The notes beneath the pieces are model-generated. The model did no database searches. It had not been told where the DNA came from and saw only the letters and a list, made by a program, of their open reading frames with translations. This document shows positions 1 through 5,347 of a stretch of DNA of 5,347 nt, in pieces; position 1 is the first letter of the stretch, and the number at the start of each line of letters is the position of its first letter. Location: NCBI GenBank assembly GCA_016194625.1, contig JACQBB010000110.1:1-5347 (forward strand), in the 5' to 3' direction. The position numbers and the translations under genes are program-made. Source of the DNA: Elusimicrobiota bacterium. Lineage in GTDB: Bacteria > Elusimicrobiota > Elusimicrobia > UBA1565 > UBA9628.

Positions 1-456
1 GTCGCCGCGCTCCTCCTGCCGACGCCCGCCTCCGCGGGCTCGGCGGCGCCGGCCGCGCCCGCCCCCGCGGGCGCGCCGGCGGCGGGCGCGTCGTCGAACG
101 GCGGGATGGTCAGCCTCTCTCTGGTCGAGGCCCTGGCGGCGGTCCGCGCGCCGCAGCTCGCGGGCCTGTTCTCGTTCATCTCGTCCGACGACGCCCCGTT
201 CGCGTTCGCCGACTACCTGGCGCGCGACAAGAAGGCGCTGAAGCTCTACGTCGAGAAGCTCGACGACGACCGCAAGGCCGCCAACGGGCTCACCGCGTGG
301 GACCACAACGTCTGCGCGAGCCTGGTGAACCTGTACTCGTCCCCGCTGGCCGCGACCTTCGGCCGGCCCGACGAGAAGCGCCTGTCGAAGATCAACCAGT
401 GCGTGCTCGTCCCCGTCGTCCCGCTCGAGGACATCGTCGCGCGGAGGAAGCGATGA
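1..456 (+). CDS. Exported protein of unknown function, 5' end outside the window
   Basis: The frame is open from the first base to the TGA at 454-456, giving 151 visible residues, so the gene begins upstream of the window; the ATG at 106 is internal and not the likely start. The first visible residues (VAALLLPTPASA, then GSAAP) look like the end of a signal peptide with an ASA-type cleavage site, followed by an Ala/Pro/Gly-rich linker to about residue 35. A mixed-charge domain follows (residues 36-151) with only two cysteines, C105 and C134, which could form a disulfide if the protein is periplasmic. The tail is basic (ARRKR). I do not recognise the family. Its stop codon overlaps the start of the hldD-like gene (ATGA), so the two are probably translationally coupled and in one operon. 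Export is inferred from the truncated signal-like segment. Confidence 0.7.
   Translation, partial: VAALLLPTPASAGSAAPAAPAPAGAPAAGASSNGGMVSLSLVEALAAVRAPQLAGLFSFISSDDAPFAFADYLARDKKALKLYVEKLDDDRKAANGLTAWDHNVCASLVNLYSSPLAATFGRPDEKRLSKINQCVLVPVVPLEDIVARRKR
443..447 (+). promoter_or_regulatory. Shine-Dalgarno site that sets the hldD start
   Basis: GGAGG lies 5 nt before the ATG at 453. The same frame is open further upstream, with another ATG at 297, but that start would overlap the preceding gene by 160 bp and add residues with no resemblance to the family. The GGAGG and the family-typical N-terminus (beta strand then GxxGxxG) both select 453. Confidence 0.8.
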
Positions 457-1376
457 GCCCGCGCGCCCTCGTCACCGGCGCGGCCGGCTTCGTCGGCTCC
501 AACATCGCCTGGGAGCTGGCGGCCCGCGGCTGGAGCGTCGTCGCGCTCGACGACTTCTCCACCGGGACCTTCAAGAACCTGCAGGGCTTCCCCGGCGACG
601 TCGTCGCCGCCGACGTGTGCGACACGGCCGACTGGGCCCCGCGCGTCGGCAAGGTCGACGCCGTCTTCCATCAGGCCGCGATCACCGACACGACCGTCAT
701 GGACCAGCGCCTGATGATGCGCGTGAACGTGGAGTCCTTCCGCGACCTGCTCGCGTGGGCCGCGAAGTCCAAGGTCAAGAAGGTCGTGTACGCGTCGTCG
801 GCCGCGACCTACGGCGACCTGCCCGTCCCGCACCGCGAGGACGCCGCGCCCAAGCCGCTGAACGTGTACGGCTTCTCGAAGATGGTCATGGAGACCGTCG
901 CCGCGCAGGCCAAGGGCGTGAAGGCCGTCGGCCTGCGCTACTTCAACGTGTTCGGCCCGCGCGAGGCCCACAAGACGAAGTACGCCAGCATGATCTGGCA
1001 GCTGTCGCTGCAGATGCGCGACGGCCGCCGCCCGCGCATCTTCGAGTTCGGCGAGCAGTACCGCGACCACATCTACGTCAAGGACGTGGTGGACGCCAAC
1101 ATCAAGGCCTTCGAGAAAGGCGCGCCCGGCGTGTACAACTGCTGCACCGGCCGCAAGACCGATTTCAACGCGATCGTCGCCGGCCTCAACGCGGCGCTGG
1201 GGACGAACCTCGCGCCGGAGTACTTCAAGAACCCCTACTCGTTCTACCAGAACGAGACGCTGGGCGACCCCGCGAAGGCCCGCAAGGCCTTCGGCTTCGC
1301 CGCCCAGTGGACCGCCGAGCGCGGCATCGCCGATTACATCGGAGGCGGCCGCAAGCCCGCCGCCGTCGGAGCCTGA
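453..1376 (+). CDS. hldD: ADP-L-glycero-D-manno-heptose 6-epimerase-like extended SDR (HldD/RfaD family)
   Basis: A 307-residue extended short-chain dehydrogenase/reductase, close to the roughly 310 residues of E. coli HldD. The N-terminal Rossmann fold shows TGAAGFVG (G9, G12, G15) and an acidic end of strand 2 (D33, D34). The catalytic region has YASSAATYG (113-121) and the YxxxK pair Y139/K143 in PLNVYGFSK. LRYFNVFGPREAHK (161-174) and YRDHIYVKDV (203-212) match the diagnostic HldD pattern, including K174, which aligns with E. coli K178, a catalytic residue. HldD uses tightly bound NADP to epimerise C6 of ADP-D-glycero-D-manno-heptose in the cytoplasm, the last step in making the heptose donor for LPS core. 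Family recalled from memory of E. coli HldD; another NDP-sugar epimerase of the same superfamily is the alternative. It overlaps the upstream gene by 4 bp and ends 1 bp before atpG. Confidence 0.78.
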   Translation: MSPRALVTGAAGFVGSNIAWELAARGWSVVALDDFSTGTFKNLQGFPGDVVAADVCDTADWAPRVGKVDAVFHQAAITDTTVMDQRLMMRVNVESFRDLLAWAAKSKVKKVVYASSAATYGDLPVPHREDAAPKPLNVYGFSKMVMETVAAQAKGVKAVGLRYFNVFGPREAHKTKYASMIWQLSLQMRDGRRPRIFEFGEQYRDHIYVKDVVDANIKAFEKGAPGVYNCCTGRKTDFNAIVAGLNAALGTNLAPEYFKNPYSFYQNETLGDPAKARKAFGFAAQWTAERGIADYIGGGRKPAAVGA

Positions 1377-1377
1377 C

Positions 1378-2286
1378 ATGGCATCTCTCAGAGAGCTTCG
1401 CAGCAAGATCAAGTCCACGAAATCCACCGAGCAGATCACCAAGGCCATGAAGATGGTCGCGGCGGCGCGCATGCGCAAGTCGCAGCTGGCGATCCTGGCG
1501 GCGCGCCCGTTCGCGTCGAAGATGGAGCGCCTGGTGCGCGAGCTCGCCCTCCTGCAGGAGCGCGCGGACCTGGCGGCCGGCGTCTCGTCGACCCTCCATC
1601 CGTTCTTCGAGCACCGCTCGCGCCAGCGCGACCAGGCCGAGCTGCTGGTCGTCGTCGCCGGCGACAAGGGCCTGTGCGGCGCGTTCAACTCCAACGTCCT
1701 GCGCTCCGCGCTCGAGTGGTTCCGCGAGCGGCAGGGCAAGAAGACCCTCTGCATCGTCGTCGGCCGCAAGTCGCGCGACTTCGTCCACCGCCTGCGCGGC
1801 CACGACGTCGAGGTCGTGCACGAGATGGTCGGCGTGTTCCCGAAGGTCTCCTTCACGCACGCGGACCTGCTCGGCCAGGCGATCGTCGACGCCTACCTCA
1901 AGCGCGGCGCGTCGAAGGTCACCGTGCTCTACAACGAGTTCAAGTCCGTCGCCCAGCAGCGCCTGCTCACCGCCGCCCTGCTGCCGATCCCGACGCCCGA
2001 GGTCGTGCCGGACGCCGTCGAGCTGCCCGACTACGGCTTCGAGCCGGACCGCGCCGCGCTGCTGGCCGCGCTGCTGCCCCGCTTCATCAAGGGCCAGGTG
2101 TACCGCATCCTGCTCGAGTCGCAGGCCGCGGAGCTGGCCGCGCGCATGAACGCGATGGACGCGGCGTCGAAGAACGCGAAGGAGCTGCGCGAGTCGTACG
2201 TCCTGGACGCCAACCGCACGCGCCAGGCGATGATCACGAAGGAGATCGCGGAACTCGTCGGCGGCGCGGAAGCGCTGGCCGGCTGA
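1378..2286 (+). CDS. atpG: F1Fo ATP synthase subunit gamma
   Basis: A 302-residue gamma subunit, slightly longer than the usual 285-295. Gamma is the central rotor shaft: its two long terminal helices form a coiled coil inside the alpha3beta3 ring and couple proton flow through Fo to catalysis. Both signatures are clear: the N-terminal helix with STKSTEQITKAMKMVAAARM (residues 13-32) and the C-terminal helix with NRTRQAMITKEIAELVGGAEAL near the end. The central Rossmann-like domain has the conserved GDKGLCGAFN (95-104). The start is supported by GGAG at 1368-1371, 6 nt before the ATG, and by the canonical N-terminus. The gene begins 1 bp after the hldD stop, so the two are likely coupled. The gene before it is not atpA, unlike the common atpA-atpG-atpD-atpC order. 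Identification is secure. Confidence 0.97.
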   Translation: MASLRELRSKIKSTKSTEQITKAMKMVAAARMRKSQLAILAARPFASKMERLVRELALLQERADLAAGVSSTLHPFFEHRSRQRDQAELLVVVAGDKGLCGAFNSNVLRSALEWFRERQGKKTLCIVVGRKSRDFVHRLRGHDVEVVHEMVGVFPKVSFTHADLLGQAIVDAYLKRGASKVTVLYNEFKSVAQQRLLTAALLPIPTPEVVPDAVELPDYGFEPDRAALLAALLPRFIKGQVYRILLESQAAELAARMNAMDAASKNAKELRESYVLDANRTRQAMITKEIAELVGGAEALAG

Positions 2287-2306
2287 AATAACGGTACCGG
2301 AGAGAG

Positions 2307-4028
<1,722 letters not shown>

Positions 4029-4053
4029 GACGGACGACAGACCGGAGCCCCTT

Positions 4054-4491
4054 ATGGCCGACAAGCACCTGACGCTCGAACTCGTCACGCCGGAGAAGGT
4101 CGCGTGGTCCGCGCCCGCGGACTTCGTCGTCCTGCCCGCCGTCCAGGGCGAGATGGGCGTCCTTCCGGGCCATCAGCCGTTCCTCGTGCAGCTCGCCCCG
4201 GGCGAGGTGCGCATCACCGACAAGGGGCAGGTCCGCCGCTTCGCCGTGTCGGGCGGCTTCGCCGAGGTCAAGGACGACGCGATCGCGCTGTTCGCGGAGA
4301 CGGCCGAGATGGGCGAGCAGATCGACTCCGAGCGCGCGCACCAGGCGCTCGAGCGCGCCAAGCTGCAGACGACGCAGCCCGGGCTCGACGAGCTTCAGCT
4401 GGCGGAGATGGAAGCGGCGATCCGCCGCGCCCAGGTCCGCCTGCGCGTGTCGCGCCGCGTGAAGACGGTCCCGCCGCACATCGGCCAGTAG
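4054..4491 (+). CDS. atpC: F1Fo ATP synthase subunit epsilon
   Basis: A 145-residue epsilon subunit of normal length. Epsilon binds the foot of gamma, links the F1 rotor to the c-ring and, through its C-terminal helices, can inhibit ATP hydrolysis. The N-terminal beta-sandwich (about residues 1-87) has the family-typical LELVTPEKVAWS, then QGEMGVLPGHQPFL (31-44) and FAVSGGFAEVKDD (63-75). The C-terminal helical hairpin (about 90-135) is present, rich in Glu, Arg and Ala, so the full inhibitory-type architecture is retained. The start has GGAG at 4044-4047, 6 nt before the ATG. It lies 25 bp after atpD, the standard beta-epsilon order, and its stop is 1 bp before the cupin gene. Identification is secure. 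Confidence 0.96.
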   Translation: MADKHLTLELVTPEKVAWSAPADFVVLPAVQGEMGVLPGHQPFLVQLAPGEVRITDKGQVRRFAVSGGFAEVKDDAIALFAETAEMGEQIDSERAHQALERAKLQTTQPGLDELQLAEMEAAIRRAQVRLRVSRRVKTVPPHIGQ

Positions 4492-4492
4492 C

Positions 4493-4987
4493 ATGGCCGA
4501 CGCCGAGGACCGCACGCGGGGGGGCCTCAAGGCCCCGCCGCCGCCCGCGCTCGTCGGCAACCACTCGAAGGTCATCCGCAAGGCCGCGGGCGCCTTCGAG
4601 TGGAAGGACGTCCCGCTCGAGGCGTACAAGACCGACACCGCGGACTACAAGGGCATCACCCGCCGCGAGCTCGTCGGCAAGCGCGGCGAGACGACCAAGT
4701 TCCACGTCCGCTACTTCGAGATCGCGCCCGGCGGCCACTCGACGCTCGAGAAGCACGAGCACGAGCACGTCGTGATCCCGCTGCGCGGCAAGGGCGAGGC
4801 GCAGGCCGGCTGCTACGTCTGGACCGTCGGCGTCGGCGACGTGGTGTACGTCTCGCCGTCGGACCCCCACCAGTTCCGCTGTCCCGCGGACGCGACGGAG
4901 CCCTTCGGGTTCCTGTGCATGGTGAACGCCGAGCGCGACCGCCCGCAGTCGGTCGACGGCCTCGGCGCCTGCCACATCTGCGAGTAG
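4493..4987 (+). CDS. Cupin-domain protein with a C-terminal CxxC
   Basis: A 164-residue protein with one cupin barrel. Cupin motif 1 is APGGHSTLEKHEHEH (78-92) followed by VVIPLRGKGEA, with candidate metal ligands H88, H90 and possibly H92; motif 2 is VGVGDVVYVSPSDPHQF (112-128) with H126. The usual Glu of motif 1 seems replaced by His in the HEHEH run. There are five cysteines (C107, C130, C142, C160, C163), the last two forming CHIC at the very C-terminus, a possible metal or redox site. The first 35 residues are polar and Pro-rich, with no signal peptide, so it is probably cytoplasmic. The reaction is unknown; cupins range from dioxygenases and isomerases to sensors. The ATG lies 1 bp after the atpC stop with no clear ribosome site, so translation probably depends on re-initiation after atpC. 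It is the last gene before the terminator. Confidence 0.85.
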   Translation: MADAEDRTRGGLKAPPPPALVGNHSKVIRKAAGAFEWKDVPLEAYKTDTADYKGITRRELVGKRGETTKFHVRYFEIAPGGHSTLEKHEHEHVVIPLRGKGEAQAGCYVWTVGVGDVVYVSPSDPHQFRCPADATEPFGFLCMVNAERDRPQSVDGLGACHICE

Positions 4988-5019
4988 GACCTTTGCCCGC
5001 GCGGATCTAGGCCTTTCGT

Positions 5020-5040
5020 CCCGTCCCGCCGGACGGGTCC
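5020..5040 (+). terminator. Hairpin terminator after the atp/cupin operon
   Basis: A perfect 7-bp G+C-rich stem, CCCGTCC (5020-5026) with GGACGGG (5031-5037), closed by a CGCC loop. It is followed by TCCTTT, a poor T-tract, so it resembles an intrinsic terminator only partly. It lies 33 bp after the cupin stop, at the end of the tightly packed gene group, which supports the call. Confidence 0.55.
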
Positions 5041-5042
5041 TT

Positions 5043-5051
5043 TGACAGAAT
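5043..5051 (+). promoter_or_regulatory. Putative extended -10 promoter element for a leaderless gene
   Basis: TG-A-CAGAAT fits an extended -10 element (TGn then 4 of 6 matches to TATAAT, including the key A2 and T6). Transcription starting 7 nt downstream of the hexamer would begin at 5058, the G of the GTG start codon, giving a leaderless mRNA. No -35 match is seen at the expected place (about 5023-5028), which is inside the terminator stem. No Shine-Dalgarno sequence precedes the GTG. This is a pattern-based proposal. Confidence 0.35.
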
Positions 5052-5057
5052 GCGGTC

Positions 5058-5347
5058 GTGACCCGGCCCTTGGCCGCCGTCCTGGCCGTCCTCGCCGCCT
5101 CCCCGGGGGCGGCGGCCGTCGTCGCCCGCGTCCCGTCGACCGTCGGCGTCTATTCCGCCCCCGCGCCGTTCGCCGTCCCGGCGCCCGCGCTCGCTTCCGG
5201 CCTCGCGCTCCCGGCCTTCTACGCCCCCGCGCTCCTCGCCGCGCCGTCGCTCGCGGCGGCTCCCGTCGCGGCCGTTCCCGCGGCGCCGGTCCCGCTCGCC
5301 GCGCTGCCGATGCTGCGCGCGGCCGCCGACGCTCCCGCGGCCCCGGC
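5058..5347 (+). CDS. N-terminus of an exported Ala/Pro-rich protein, 3' end outside the window
   Basis: From GTG at 5058 the frame stays open to the window end (96 codons visible). The first 19 residues, MTRPLAAVLAVLAASPGAA, look like a signal peptide: one Arg, a hydrophobic core and a small-residue cleavage region. What follows is low-complexity sequence dominated by Ala, Pro, Val and Leu with scattered Ser, Tyr and Phe and almost no charge, which looks like a spacer before a domain lying beyond the window. The nearby ATG at 5050 is not usable because its frame stops after three codons. The gene is separated from the cupin gene by the hairpin terminator and so begins a new unit. Its function cannot be told from this part. 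The composition resembles the linker in the first gene of the window. G+C bias alone can create long open frames, so the call rests on the signal peptide and frame. Confidence 0.6.
   Translation, partial: MTRPLAAVLAVLAASPGAAAVVARVPSTVGVYSAPAPFAVPAPALASGLALPAFYAPALLAAPSLAAAPVAAVPAAPVPLAALPMLRAAADAPAAP

Noticed and set aside
297..452. Upstream in-frame extension of hldD to the ATG at 297
   Set aside because: It would overlap the preceding gene by 160 bp and adds Arg/Pro-rich sequence before a complete Rossmann-fold N-terminus; the GGAGG at 443-447 supports the start at 453.
617..1450. A 277-codon + strand frame overlapping hldD
   Set aside because: Arg/Pro-rich out-of-frame reading of hldD and the start of atpG, without a family match.
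246..1856. A 536-codon open frame on the - strand across hldD and atpG
   Set aside because: It is opposite two well-identified genes, has Arg/Ala/Val/Asp-biased low-quality sequence typical of antisense frames in G+C-rich DNA, and shows no recognisable domain.
2292..2299. CGGTACCG palindrome between atpG and the PilZ gene
   Set aside because: An isolated 8-bp palindrome in a 20-bp gap overlapping the ribosome site; too short to claim as an operator.
4986..5041. AGGACC (4986-4991) pairing with GGTCCT (5036-5041) as an alternative to the terminator stem
   Set aside because: Only 6 bp over a 44-nt loop and not extendable; it is far weaker than the local 7-bp hairpin, so there is no good case for an attenuator.
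5042..5047. TTGACA as a consensus -35 box
   Set aside because: A -10 at the usual spacing would fall near 5065-5070, within the next gene, where the sequence is purely G+C-rich with no TATAAT-like element.

Overview
The window is very G+C-rich (roughly 70% by eye) bacterial DNA with all recognisable genes on the + strand. It looks like a Gram-negative bacterium: it carries an ADP-heptose epimerase used for lipopolysaccharide core synthesis, and two exported proteins with Ala/Pro-rich N-terminal regions. That exported-protein style, together with a stand-alone PilZ protein and the high G+C, is reminiscent of G+C-rich Elusimicrobiota. This placement is an impression and not a demonstrated assignment.

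Layout: (1) 1-456, the 3' part of an exported protein of unknown function; (2) 453-1376, an HldD-like ADP-glycero-manno-heptose 6-epimerase, overlapping the previous gene by 4 bp; (3) 1378-2286, atpG, F1 ATP synthase gamma; (4) 2307-2612, a small PilZ-domain protein with an intact c-di-GMP-binding signature; (5) 2629-4028, atpD, F1 beta, whose reading frame is broken at about 3343 by what looks like a 16-nt (or 19-nt) deletion just before the Walker B strand; (6) 4054-4491, atpC, F1 epsilon; (7) 4493-4987, a cupin-fold protein starting 1 bp after atpC; (8) a hairpin terminator at 5020-5040; (9) 5058 to the window end, the start of a new gene for an exported Ala/Pro-rich protein, apparently on a leaderless transcript.

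Genes 1-7 are separated by -4, 1, 20, 16, 25 and 1 bp, with no room for internal terminators, so they read as one transcription unit. Gamma, beta and epsilon form the rotor stalk and catalytic part of F1. The alpha and delta subunits and the Fo subunits are not in this window, and the gene before atpG is not atpA, so the ATP synthase genes are split between loci.

The most interesting points are the c-di-GMP receptor-like PilZ gene placed between gamma and beta, and the frameshift in an otherwise well-conserved beta subunit gene. There is no stretch over 300 bases without a gene; the longest intergenic gap (4988-5057) holds the terminator and a putative promoter.
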